A DNA stretch of 64,000 nucleotides from Slackia heliotrinireducens DSM 20476 (GTDB lineage: Bacteria > Actinomycetota > Coriobacteriia > Coriobacteriales > Eggerthellaceae), in assembly GCF_000023885.1 (NCBI RefSeq), contig NC_013165.1, forward strand, positions 2,170,001 to 2,234,000, written 5' to 3'. Position numbers and translations under genes: made by a program. The first letter of the stretch is position 1. Each line of letters opens with the position of its first letter. Under the pieces are notes generated by a model that saw only the letters and a list, made by a program, of their open reading frames with translations, was not told where the DNA came from and did not search any database. Below are positions 8,136 to 16,738 of this stretch, one piece after another.

Positions 8136-9632
8136 TTACTGCTTGTAGGAGACCTTGGCGCCCTGCGGCGTATCTTCGATAACGAAGCCCAGGTCGTTCA
8201 GGCCGTTGCGAACGCCGTCGGCCACAGCCCAGTTCTTTTCCTTGCGGGCCTGGGCACGTGCGGCAAGCAGCGCCTCCACCGCCTCGGCGGCGTCAGAGCC
8301 TGCATAACCCGCCACATCGCGGGCCAGGTCGATGACCTCGGCGGGATATTCCTCACCCGCGGCCTTCTCGACCGAGATTCCGAAAACGCCCATGAGGTCC
8401 ACGACCGTATCGCGGACCGCCTTGATGCGGGATGCATCCTCGGCGTTAAGGGTGGCGTTGCCCAAGGCGGCGTTGGCGTCGTTCACGAAGGTGAAGATGC
8501 ACCCGAGCGCGCCCGCCGTATTGAAGTCGTCGTCCATAGCCTCGACGAAGCCCGCACGGACCGCCTCGATGCCCTGCTCGAAAGAGTAGTCGCCTGACAG
8601 CGGCTGGGCATTGCCGTCGGGGTTGGACACGAGCCAATCCATGCGCTCCACGAAGTTGACGATGCGCTCCAGCGATGCCGCTGCTTCGGCCACACGCTCC
8701 TCGTTGAAGTCCAAGGGGCTGCGGTAATGGGCGCGCGCCATGAACATGCGGAGCACCGACGGCTCCACGGTTTTCAGGATATCGCGCAGCAGCAGGAAGT
8801 TGCCCAGACTCTTGGACATCTTCTCACCGTTGATGTTGAGCATGCCGCCATGCATCCAATGGTTGGAGAAGGCCACGCCGTATGCCGCTTCAGACTGGGC
8901 GATTTCGTTCTCATGGTGCGGGAAGGCCAGATCGGCGCCGCCGCCGTGGATGTCCAGGGGCAGCCCCAGGTATTTACGGCTCATGGCCGAGCATTCGATG
9001 TGCCAGCCAGGACGGCCTTCGCCCCAAGGCGACGGCCAGCTGGGCTCGCCGGGCTTGGCCGCCTTCCATACGGCGAAGTCCAGCGGGTCGCGCTTGCGGT
9101 CCTCCAGACCCTGTCCGTCGGCGCGCAGTTCGCGGTGGCCGCCTTCGAGCTCATCGATGTTGCGATGGGACAGTTTGCCGTATTCCGGGAAGGAGCGGAC
9201 GCTGAAGTACACGTCGCCTTCCACCTCGTAGGCGTGGCCGCGCTCGATCAGCGTGCTGACCAGCTCGATCATGGAATCGATTTCTTCGGTGGCTTTCGGG
9301 CGCACGTCTGGATCGAGCACGCCCATGGCACGCATGTCCTCGATGAAGGCATCGGTGTATTCCGTTGCCACCTCCGCGGCGCTTCGGCCCTCTTCGTTGG
9401 CTTTCTTGATGATCTTGTCGTCGACGTCGGTCACGTTCTGCACGAACGTGACGTCGAAGCCGCGCCACATGAGGTAGCGGCGGATGATGTCGAAGCTGAT
9501 GAACGTACGGGCGTTGCCGATGTGGATATAGTTGTACACGGTGGGACCGCATACGTACATATGGATGACGCCCTCCTGATTGGGGACGAAGTCAAGCTTC
9601 TGGTGCGCTTGGGTATCGTACAGCCTTATCAC
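8136..9632 (-). CDS. cysS: Cysteinyl-tRNA synthetase
   Basis: A 498-residue class I aminoacyl-tRNA synthetase that charges tRNA-Cys. Its HIGH motif is IHIGNAR within MYVCGPTVYNYIHIGNART, which also supplies the first zinc ligand. The KMSKS loop reads EKMSKSLGN. GWHIECSAM and HHENE supply further zinc ligands. Start is GTG at 9632, preceded by AAAGGAG. A TATACT -10-like hexamer lies upstream, so it may begin the cysS-rlmB-yacP transcript. Confidence 0.96.
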   Translation of the reverse strand: MIRLYDTQAHQKLDFVPNQEGVIHMYVCGPTVYNYIHIGNARTFISFDIIRRYLMWRGFDVTFVQNVTDVDDKIIKKANEEGRSAAEVATEYTDAFIEDMRAMGVLDPDVRPKATEEIDSMIELVSTLIERGHAYEVEGDVYFSVRSFPEYGKLSHRNIDELEGGHRELRADGQGLEDRKRDPLDFAVWKAAKPGEPSWPSPWGEGRPGWHIECSAMSRKYLGLPLDIHGGGADLAFPHHENEIAQSEAAYGVAFSNHWMHGGMLNINGEKMSKSLGNFLLLRDILKTVEPSVLRMFMARAHYRSPLDFNEERVAEAAASLERIVNFVERMDWLVSNPDGNAQPLSGDYSFEQGIEAVRAGFVEAMDDDFNTAGALGCIFTFVNDANAALGNATLNAEDASRIKAVRDTVVDLMGVFGISVEKAAGEEYPAEVIDLARDVAGYAGSDAAEAVEALLAARAQARKEKNWAVADGVRNGLNDLGFVIEDTPQGAKVSYKQ

Positions 9633-9739
9633 AGCTGCTCCTTTCGGGATTGAACAAGTTCGACCGTTCAGTATACCCGACCCGACATGCGGCCGATAGC
9701 CGTGCGCCTCAAAGCCACGGAATTTGCAGGTCGCAACCC

Positions 9740-9758
9740 CGGGCCGGCTGACGGCCCG
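9740..9758 (-). terminator. GC hairpin downstream of ispDF
   Basis: CGGGCCG and CGGCCCG pair around a short loop, 35 bases after the ispF stop. On the minus strand no good T-tract follows, so this is a weak terminator candidate. Confidence 0.35.
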
Positions 9759-9792
9759 AACGAACCTGCCTCAATTGTTTCGTCGGGGAGCG

Positions 9793-10287
9793 TTATTTTC
9801 GCACGAGCAGCGCCACGGCCTGGGCAGACATGCCCTCGCCACGGCCCTCGAACCCCAGGTGTTCCGTTGTGGTGGCCTTCACGCCTACATTGTCCACCGG
9901 AATGCCCATGGCATCGGCGAGATTCGCGCGCATCTGCTCGCGGTAAGGGGAAAGTTTCGGCGCCTGTGCCGAAATCACACTGTCCACGTCCAGAATCTCG
10001 AAGCCCATCTCGCGGACGACCTCGGCAGCACGGGCAAGAAGCACCATGGAGTCGGCGCCCTTGAAAGCGGGGTCGTTGTCGGGAAACAGCTTGCCGATGT
10101 CGCCGGCACGGGCGGCTCCCAGCACGGCATCCGCAATGGCATGGGCCAGCACGTCGGCGTCGGAATGACCGTCAAGGCCGCGTTCGTAAGGAATATCCAC
10201 GCCGCCGATGATCAGTTTGCGGCCTTCCGCCAACGCATGGACGTCGAATCCCAAACCGATGCGTATCGCTGCAGGATTGAACTCCAT
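9793..10287 (-). CDS. ispF: 2-C-methyl-D-erythritol 2,4-cyclodiphosphate synthase
   Basis: A 164-residue MEP-pathway enzyme that converts CDP-methylerythritol 2-phosphate to the 2,4-cyclodiphosphate. Metal ligands sit in GLGFDVHAL (Asp, His), and [14 protein letters not shown] is the family signature. [14 protein letters not shown] near the C-terminus is the CMP-binding region. It starts 3 bases after the ispD stop, so the pair is translationally linked. This is the usual ispD-ispF adjacency, in isoprenoid precursor synthesis. Confidence 0.96.
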   Translation of the reverse strand: MEFNPAAIRIGLGFDVHALAEGRKLIIGGVDIPYERGLDGHSDADVLAHAIADAVLGAARAGDIGKLFPDNDPAFKGADSMVLLARAAEVVREMGFEILDVDSVISAQAPKLSPYREQMRANLADAMGIPVDNVGVKATTTEHLGFEGRGEGMSAQAVALLVRK

Positions 10288-10290
10288 GGC

Positions 10291-11160
10291 CTATTCCCCC
10301 TCATGCTTCGACCGGCTGCTCTTCTCCACGACGGCGGACAGCACGGCATAGTCCTCGGGCACGGTCAGTTTGATGTTGTCACGAGTGCCCTTCACCACCA
10401 GAACCTTGCCGCCCAAGCGTTCGATAAGCGCCGAGTCGTCGGTGCCGATAAACCCGTCGCGCAGTGCCGAGGCGTGGGCGCGGCGGTAGATGTTTGAGCG
10501 GAACACCTGCGGCGTCTGGGCGTTCCAGAAGGCCTTGCGGTCGGGCGTGCCCACGATGACATTATCGCTGGAAACCACCTTGAGGGTGTCGATGGCCGGC
10601 GTGGCCACGATGGCGCCTTCGGCATCGATGGTGCCCTTGAGCATGTTGATGGTATGGCTGATGAGCTCCGGCGCGATAAGCGGCCGGGCGCCGTCATGCA
10701 ACGCTACGAACTCGTACTCGCTGGGCGTGGCCTCAAGGCCGTTGAAGGCGCTTTCCTGACGGGTGTCGCCTGCCACTGCCATGGCGATAGGCGTGGCGAA
10801 CGAGTATGGGTCGACAGCCTGGGCCCAGTATTCCTGCATACGGTCTTCGGGGCAGACCACGACGATCAGCCCCACATCGTCCACGGCGTCGAACGCCGCA
10901 ATGGACCAGGACAGCATGGGGCAGCCGACAATCTTCACCAACTGCTTGCCAGTGTCACGGCCGAAGCGGTGCCCGTAGCCGCCCGCGAGGATGATGGCGG
11001 CCACATGCGGCTTGCGGCTCACCTTGCCCATATGGGCCAATGGCGAAACGAAGGCCTTTTCGGTATCGAGAGGGCCGTCTTCCTCCTGTGGCATGATCAA
11101 AGCTGACGGTGCGAACACCGGGTCGATGGAATAATCGATGATTTCTCGCCTGTCGGACAC
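10291..11160 (-). CDS. ispD: 2-C-methyl-D-erythritol 4-phosphate cytidylyltransferase
   Basis: A 289-residue cytidylyltransferase that activates methylerythritol phosphate with CTP. The nucleotide-binding loop AIILAGGYGHRFG begins near residue 54 rather than near the N-terminus, so there is an extra N-terminal segment of about 50 residues without a recognised domain. LHDGARPLI is the second family motif and TPQVFR the substrate-site motif. I use the GTG at 11160, with AAGGAG 7 bases upstream, instead of the longer frame. It is followed by ispF. Confidence 0.92.
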   Translation of the reverse strand: MSDRREIIDYSIDPVFAPSALIMPQEEDGPLDTEKAFVSPLAHMGKVSRKPHVAAIILAGGYGHRFGRDTGKQLVKIVGCPMLSWSIAAFDAVDDVGLIVVVCPEDRMQEYWAQAVDPYSFATPIAMAVAGDTRQESAFNGLEATPSEYEFVALHDGARPLIAPELISHTINMLKGTIDAEGAIVATPAIDTLKVVSSDNVIVGTPDRKAFWNAQTPQVFRSNIYRRAHASALRDGFIGTDDSALIERLGGKVLVVKGTRDNIKLTVPEDYAVLSAVVEKSSRSKHEGE

Positions 11161-11217
11161 GTCGTTCTCCTTGCGTGAATGGTTCGTGCACGAATGCATT
11201 ATACCCATATACGACAA

Positions 11218-11242
11218 CGCGCCGGCCGATTTGGCCGACGCG
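11218..11242 (-). terminator. Hairpin terminator downstream of clpC
   Basis: CGCGCCGGCC and GGCCGACGCG pair with one wobble around GATTT, 40 bases past the clpC stop. The T-tract on the minus strand is weak. Confidence 0.45.
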
Positions 11243-11281
11243 TTTAGAGAAAGTACGTCTTTGCGGATTCGAACGAATGCG

Positions 11282-13879
11282 TTAGTCCGCAGCGCCCGCT
11301 CCGTCGCCGGAGCCGCCCTTAGGCGCAACACCGGCATGCGACAAGTCGAATTCCGGCAGCAACGAATCCGCTTCGCGGGCGATGCTGTCGCGCTTGCGCT
11401 TCTCGGGAATGACGCCTTCGCCGGCGGTGAACACCAGCTCGTCGTCCTTCACGTCAACGTCGATGACCGAACCGGCCTTCCAGGTGCCGTCCAGAATCTG
11501 CTCCGAAATCGGGTCCTCCAGCAAGCGCTGGATGGCGCGACGCAGCGGACGGGCGCCCATGGCCACGTCGGTGCCTTCGTCGGCGATGAACTTGGACGCC
11601 GCAGGCGTCAGGTTGATGGTCATATCCTGCTCGATCAGGCGGTCGCGCAGGTCGGCCACCATGAGGTCGACAATCTGCAGAATCTGCTCGGGCGTCAGGC
11701 TCTTGAAGACGATGATCTCGTCCAGACGGTTGAGGAACTCAGGACGGAACAGCTTCTTCAGCTCGGACATGACTCGGCTGTTGATTTCCTTGTCGGACAG
11801 GCCCTTCTGCGATTCGGGAGCGAATCCCAAAGGCGCGGTCTGGGCGATGTCGCGGGCACCCACGTTGGACGTCATGATGACGATTGTGTTGCGGAAGTCC
11901 ACAGAACGACCCTGGGAGTCCGTCAAGCGACCCTCTTCGAGAATCTGCAGCAGGATGTTGAACACGTCCGGATGCGCCTTCTCGATTTCGTCGAACAGCA
12001 GCACCGAGTACGGGCGCTGACGCACAGCCTTGGTAAGCTGGCCGCCCTCGTCGAAGCCCACGTAGCCCGGAGGCGAACCCACCAGACGGCTGACGGAGTG
12101 CTTCTCCATGTATTCCGACATGTCGAAGGACACGAGCGCCTCTTCGGAGTTGAACAGGAACTCGGCCAGCGCCTTGGACAGTTCGGTCTTGCCCACGCCC
12201 GAGGGGCCCAGGAAGATGAACGATCCGGCGGGACGGCGGGGGTCCTTAAGTCCGCTACGGCTGCGGCGGATGGCCTTGGACAGGGCCGTGACGGCCTCGT
12301 CCTGACCGATGATGCGCTCGTGAAGCACTTCTTCCATACGCAGCAGCTTGGAGGTTTCGGCCTCGGTCAGGTTGCTGACAGGAACGCCCGTGGACATGCT
12401 GATGATATCGGCGATATCCTTCTCGCCCACCTCGGTGATGGTACGGTCGGCCTCTTCAGCGGCCTTCTTCATGACCTCTTCGCGCTTCTCCTGAAGCTCC
12501 TTCTCCTTGTCGCGCAGGCGTGCAGCCTCCTCGTACTCCTGCTTGCTGACGGCGGACTCGCGGTCGTTGCGGACCTTGCGGATTTCGTCGTCGAGCTCGC
12601 GGACCTCGTCAGGCAGCGTGCGGTTGCGAATGCGCGCGCGGGCGCCGGCCTCGTCCAGCACGTCGATGGCCTTATCGGGCAGGAAGCGGTCCTGGACATA
12701 GCGCATGGACATGGTGACGGCAGCGTGCAGCGCCTCATCCGTGAAGTGGACGTGGTGGTGTGCCTCGTACCGGTCGCGCAGACCCTCGAGAATGCGGATG
12801 GTCTGCTCCTCGGTGGGCTCGTTGACCATGACGGTCTGGAAACGACGCTCCAGCGCGGAATCCTTCTCGAGGTGCTTGCGGTACTCCTCGATAGTGGTTG
12901 CGCCGATGACCTGAATCTCGCCGCGGGACAGCGGCGGCTTCAAAATAGCGGCAGCGTCGATGGAGCCCTCTGCAGAACCAGCGCCGATGATGGTGTGCAT
13001 CTCGTCGATGAACAGGATGACGTCCTTGGACTTGATGACCTCTTTGATGACCTTCTTCAGGCGCTCCTCGAACTCGCCGCGGTATTTGGAGCCCGCAACC
13101 AGAGCGGACACGTCCAGCGTGATGATGCGCTTGTCGGCGATGATGTCAGGCACCTGGCCGGCAACCACAAGTTCGGCAAGGCCTTCGACCACTGCGGTCT
13201 TGCCTACGCCGGGCTCGCCGATGAGCAGCGGGTTGTTCTTCTGGCGGCGCGACAGCACCTGCAAAACGCGCTCGATCTCGGCAGAACGACCGATGACCGG
13301 GTCGAGCAGGCCCTTCTTGGCTTTGGCGGTCAGGTCGGTGCCGAATTCGTCCAACATGCTGGATTCGTTGGCCGACTCACCCGTGCCGAAGAACGGCATG
13401 CCCGAAGCCACAGGCGATGGCTTACCCACCAGATCGTTGAGCGCCGCTCGCAGGTCATCGAGGTTGACGTCCATGCGCTTAAGCACGTCGACGGCACCGC
13501 CCTCGCCTTCGCGGATAACGCCGAGCAAAAGGTGCTCGGTGGAAATGAGGCCCTGCCCCATCTGCAGCGCTTCGCGCAGCGCCTGCTCAAGAATGCGCTT
13601 CACACGAGGAGAGAAATAGAGGTGCGTGGTACCGCTTTCCGCCTGGTCGGCAGACTGATCGGACGCTTCGCCTTTCTTCATCTCGGCAACCACGTCGCGG
13701 GCCTTGTCGTAAGTCACCCCCACCTGCGACAACGCCTGAGAAGCCATGCCTTCGGTCTCCTTCGCAAGACCCAGGATGAGGTATTCGCTGCCCACGCAAG
13801 GCGTGTCGAAGCTGCGAGCCTCCTCCTGTGCCAAAGCGAGGACGTGGCGTGCCCTCTCAGTGAATTTCTCCAATGGCAT
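11282..13879 (-). CDS. clpC: AAA+ protease chaperone ClpC
   Basis: An 865-residue Clp/Hsp100 unfoldase that feeds proteins to ClpP. It has two N-terminal Clp-N repeats (about 5-145), then NBD1 with Walker A GEPGVGKTAV and Walker B ILFIDEMH. The middle domain contains a UVR-type motif, [19 protein letters not shown]2 has Walker A GPSGVGKTEL, VLLFDEIEKAHPD and GARPLRRAIQR. The middle domain plus UVR motif is the ClpC/ClpB-distinguishing feature and its length fits ClpC. Start is ATG at 13879 (MPLEKFTERARHVL). The C-terminal 50 residues are low-complexity. No clear HrcA or CtsR operator was seen upstream. Confidence 0.95.
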   Translation of the reverse strand: MPLEKFTERARHVLALAQEEARSFDTPCVGSEYLILGLAKETEGMASQALSQVGVTYDKARDVVAEMKKGEASDQSADQAESGTTHLYFSPRVKRILEQALREALQMGQGLISTEHLLLGVIREGEGGAVDVLKRMDVNLDDLRAALNDLVGKPSPVASGMPFFGTGESANESSMLDEFGTDLTAKAKKGLLDPVIGRSAEIERVLQVLSRRQKNNPLLIGEPGVGKTAVVEGLAELVVAGQVPDIIADKRIITLDVSALVAGSKYRGEFEERLKKVIKEVIKSKDVILFIDEMHTIIGAGSAEGSIDAAAILKPPLSRGEIQVIGATTIEEYRKHLEKDSALERRFQTVMVNEPTEEQTIRILEGLRDRYEAHHHVHFTDEALHAAVTMSMRYVQDRFLPDKAIDVLDEAGARARIRNRTLPDEVRELDDEIRKVRNDRESAVSKQEYEEAARLRDKEKELQEKREEVMKKAAEEADRTITEVGEKDIADIISMSTGVPVSNLTEAETSKLLRMEEVLHERIIGQDEAVTALSKAIRRSRSGLKDPRRPAGSFIFLGPSGVGKTELSKALAEFLFNSEEALVSFDMSEYMEKHSVSRLVGSPPGYVGFDEGGQLTKAVRQRPYSVLLFDEIEKAHPDVFNILLQILEEGRLTDSQGRSVDFRNTIVIMTSNVGARDIAQTAPLGFAPESQKGLSDKEINSRVMSELKKLFRPEFLNRLDEIIVFKSLTPEQILQIVDLMVADLRDRLIEQDMTINLTPAASKFIADEGTDVAMGARPLRRAIQRLLEDPISEQILDGTWKAGSVIDVDVKDDELVFTAGEGVIPEKRKRDSIAREADSLLPEFDLSHAGVAPKGGSGDGAGAAD

Positions 13880-14151
13880 AATCGATTCCTTCCGATTGGA
13901 CCCGGTCGCAATCCGGGTATGGTTTTTTACGTTTCGCATAGTAATGCATTCGCGGCTGCATACCTGCGGCAACCCCCATCTGTTACGTTTCTGAGAACTT
14001 CTATGTGCTTATAGTTCAAATAATCTATTAATCTGGCACTAAAGTTTTCTTATGCGAGGATTTGACGGGATTCGGCCGCGGATACACCGCGCGGCGACAG
14101 GCCCGAAAGCGCTGCCGCCGCACAGGATGCGTTTCTATGAGAGTGGTTCCC

Positions 14152-15651
14152 CTATGCCTCGGGGCGCATATGCGGGAACAACAGGACGTCGCGGATGGTC
14201 GCGGAATCCGTGAGCAACATGACCAATCGGTCAATGCCCAATCCCACGCCGCCTGCCGGCGGCATGCCGTATTCAAGCGCTCGGATGTAGTCCTCGTCGT
14301 AGCCCATGGCCTCCTCGTCACCCTGGACCTTGGCCTGCATCTGGGCGGCGAAACGTTCGCGCTGGTCCACCGGGTCGTTGAGCTCGGTGAACGCATTGGC
14401 GTACTCATGTCCGCAGATGAACAGCTCGAAGCGGGCGGTCAGCTCGGGGTTGTCAGGCAGCTTGCTGGCCAACGGGGAGATTTCCAGCGGATGCTCTGTG
14501 ACGAAGATGGGCTGGATCAGATGGTCCTCGACGTAGGCTTCGAAGATCTCGGAAATGATCTTGCCCTTGCCCCAGGCGTCTTCCACATGGGCCCCGCCGC
14601 GTTCAGCGATGGCGGCCAGCTCCTCACGGGTGCGATCGAAGCTGACTTCCTCCCCGGCATATTCGGTGGCCAGGTCACACATGGTGCGGCTCTCCCATTC
14701 ACCGGAGAGGTCGACAGCCTGACCCTGGTATTCGATCTGCAGCGTACCGCATGCCTCCTGCGCGGCAAACTGAATCATGCCTTGGGTAAGCTCTTTCATG
14801 CCGTCCAGGTCGGAATAGGCCTGATACGCCTCGATGGTGGTGAACTCGGGGTTGTGGTACGGGTCCATGCCTTCGTTGCGGAAGATGCGGCCCATCTCGT
14901 AGACGCGCTCGAAACCGCCCACCAGCAGGCGCTTCAGCGGAAGCTCCGTGGCGATGCGCAGGTAGAAGTCGATGTCAAGGGCGTTGTGGTGGGTCACGAA
15001 GGGCTTGGCGTTGGCACCGCCCATGATGGAATGCAGCATGGGGGTTTCCACAGCATAGAAGCCCTGGCCTTCCATATAACGGCGAATGGCCGCCAGAATC
15101 TTGAAGCGCTTCTCGAAGGTCTCGCGCACGTCGGGGTTCATGACCAGGTCGACATAACGCTGGCGGTAGCGGGTTTCCTTATCCGCCAGGCCGTGGAATT
15201 TCTCAGGCAGCGGACGGATGCTCTTGGAGAGCAGACGCACCTCGGTAGGCGACACAGATAGCTGGCCGCGACGCGTGCGGATGACGGTGCCTTCGGCACC
15301 GACCCAATCGCCCACATCGAGGTTCTTGACCTCTTCGTAGGCCTCTTCGCCCAACACGTTGATGCGGCAGAACAGCTGGATGTCTGCCGTGGCGTCACGC
15401 ACGACGACGAAGGCAATCTTGCCCTGATTGCGGATGGCCATGATGCGGCCGGCCACCTTTACCACGTCTTCGGTGACTGCCCCGTCTTCCAGATCTGCGT
15501 ACTTCTCTTCCAGTTCGGCCACGTGATGCGTGTAGTCAAAGCGAGAACCGTAGGGGTTCTTCCCTGCGTCGATAAGCGCCTGACGCTTGTTGAGGCGAAC
15601 CTCGATGGGATCGTCCTCGATTGCTTCGGGCTGGATGTTTTCTTCAGTCAT
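14152..15651 (-). CDS. lysS: Lysyl-tRNA synthetase, class II
   Basis: A 499-residue class II lysyl-tRNA synthetase. The N-terminal OB-fold (about 60-170) includes VAGRIMAIRNQGKIAFVVVR. Motif 1 is RYRQRYVDLVMNPDVR, motif 2 RVYEMGRIFRNEG, motif 3 GVGLGIDRLVMLL. It lies 41 bases downstream of greA; greA-lysS adjacency is common in Actinobacteria and Firmicutes. A C-terminal extension is absent. Confidence 0.96.
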   Translation of the reverse strand: MTEENIQPEAIEDDPIEVRLNKRQALIDAGKNPYGSRFDYTHHVAELEEKYADLEDGAVTEDVVKVAGRIMAIRNQGKIAFVVVRDATADIQLFCRINVLGEEAYEEVKNLDVGDWVGAEGTVIRTRRGQLSVSPTEVRLLSKSIRPLPEKFHGLADKETRYRQRYVDLVMNPDVRETFEKRFKILAAIRRYMEGQGFYAVETPMLHSIMGGANAKPFVTHHNALDIDFYLRIATELPLKRLLVGGFERVYEMGRIFRNEGMDPYHNPEFTTIEAYQAYSDLDGMKELTQGMIQFAAQEACGTLQIEYQGQAVDLSGEWESRTMCDLATEYAGEEVSFDRTREELAAIAERGGAHVEDAWGKGKIISEIFEAYVEDHLIQPIFVTEHPLEISPLASKLPDNPELTARFELFICGHEYANAFTELNDPVDQRERFAAQMQAKVQGDEEAMGYDEDYIRALEYGMPPAGGVGLGIDRLVMLLTDSATIRDVLLFPHMRPEA

Positions 15652-15692
15652 TACGCGTGTCTCTTTTCAAACAGCAAACGGGTGCGCATCGA

Positions 15693-16160
15693 TTAATGCT
15701 CGATGTTGAGCACCGTGATTTCAATCTTGCGGCCAGTGGGGCCTTCGGTGGTGAGCTGATCGCCCTTCTTGCTGCCCAGCAGAACGGAGCCGACGGGGCT
15801 GTCGTTGGAGATCTTGCCCTCGGCGGCATTTGCCTCGGCGCCACCGACGATGGTGAAGACGCGCTCGCGTCCGCCCATGTCCACGGTGACGGTGCTGCCG
15901 ACGGTTACGCGGTTGGAGCGCTTGGGCGCCTCCACAACCGTGGCGTTGGCCAAGATATCGTTGATCTGAGCGATGCGGACCTCGAGCATGCCCTGCTCGT
16001 TTTTGGCATCGTCGTACTCGGAGTTCTCGGAAATGTCACCGAACTCGCGGGCGATCTTAATGCGCTCTCCAACCTCAGCACGCTTCTCGTTCTCGAGGTA
16101 GAGAAGCTCCGCCTCGAGCTTCTCCTTGCCTTCGGGGGTCAAAACGTAATCATTGGCCAT
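15693..16160 (-). CDS. greA: Transcription elongation factor GreA
   Basis: A 155-residue Gre factor that stimulates RNA polymerase cleavage of backtracked RNA. Its N-terminal coiled coil contains YVLTPEGKEKLEAELLYLE and FGDISENSEYDDAKNEQ, with the conserved acidic tip. The C-terminal FKBP-like domain includes SPVGSVLLGSKKGD. It is immediately upstream of lysS, with which it is probably co-transcribed. Confidence 0.95.
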   Translation of the reverse strand: MANDYVLTPEGKEKLEAELLYLENEKRAEVGERIKIAREFGDISENSEYDDAKNEQGMLEVRIAQINDILANATVVEAPKRSNRVTVGSTVTVDMGGRERVFTIVGGAEANAAEGKISNDSPVGSVLLGSKKGDQLTTEGPTGRKIEITVLNIEH

Positions 16161-16220
16161 TTGAAAACTCCTCTATGCAAAAACGGCACGCGGGCAGTGC
16201 ACGCGTGCTTCCAATAAAAA

Positions 16221-16248
16221 AGACATGCCGAGAAGTATCGGCATGTCT
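16221..16248 (-). terminator. Rho-independent terminator of tatA
   Basis: AGACATGCCGA and TCGGCATGTCT pair perfectly (11 bp) around GAAGTA. On the minus strand the hairpin is followed by TTTTTT. It lies 18 bases after the tatA stop and before greA, so tatA is a separate transcript. Confidence 0.85.
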
Positions 16249-16266
16249 AATCTGTACAAGTAACCG

Positions 16267-16521
16267 CTACTCCTCAGTGTCGGCCGAGGACGTGGAAGCG
16301 GCAGCCTTCTTCTTTTTGCGAACCGGCTTCTCTTCAACCTCTGCTTCAACCTCATCCTCAGTGGCTTCCTTTTCGGCTCCGCCGCTGATGCCTTCACGCA
16401 GATTCTTGACCGTACGGCCAAGTGCGTTACCAAGCTTCGGAAGGTTCTTGGGACCGAAGATAAGCAGAGCAACGGCCAAGATGATGAGAAGCTCAGGAAC
16501 ACCCAAACCAAAAATCTTCAT
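16267..16521 (-). CDS. tatA: Twin-arginine translocase subunit TatA
   Basis: An 84-residue TatA/E protein. It has the membrane helix [18 protein letters not shown] (about 6-23), the hinge [10 protein letters not shown], an amphipathic helix near [12 protein letters not shown], then a charged Glu/Lys-rich tail. TatA polymerises to form the pore for folded proteins. GGAGGATTG precedes the ATG. It lies apart from the tatBC pair, but 220 bases from a Tat-signal-bearing hydrolase gene. Confidence 0.93.
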   Translation of the reverse strand: MKIFGLGVPELLIILAVALLIFGPKNLPKLGNALGRTVKNLREGISGGAEKEATEDEVEAEVEEKPVRKKKKAAASTSSADTEE

Positions 16522-16589
16522 TCAATCCTCCATAATCTGCTGGTATCTCGGTACGCGAGATTCCTTAGACATAGCCGTGCGAGAAAAGA

Positions 16590-16666
16590 TGGTCGGGACG
16601 ACAGGATTTGAACCTGCGGCCTCTGCGTCCCGAACGCAGCGCTCTACCAAACTGAGCCACGTCCCG
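16590..16666 (-). tRNA. tRNA-Pro (anticodon CGG)
   Basis: Read on the minus strand, a 77-base cloverleaf starts CGGGACGTGGCTCAG. The anticodon loop is TTCGGGA between CTGCG and CGCAG, giving CGG (proline). The T loop is GGTTCAAATCC. The acceptor stem CGGGACG pairs with CGTCCCG, and the 3' CCA is encoded. Confidence 0.95.
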
Positions 16667-16738
16667 ACATGCTCGCAAACAGCGATGGATATGTTAACAC
16701 AAATGCTTCAGAGGGCAAGAAAATGATTCGGCTCCAAA

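Noticed and set aside
9640-9690. LexA-like site near cysS (TCGAACTTGTTCA)
   Set aside because: The half-sites are separated by two bases rather than four, and cysS is not an SOS gene.
11138-14014. A 958-codon plus-strand ORF opposite clpC
   Set aside because: Same antisense artefact; the protein lacks domain patterns and clpC is certain.
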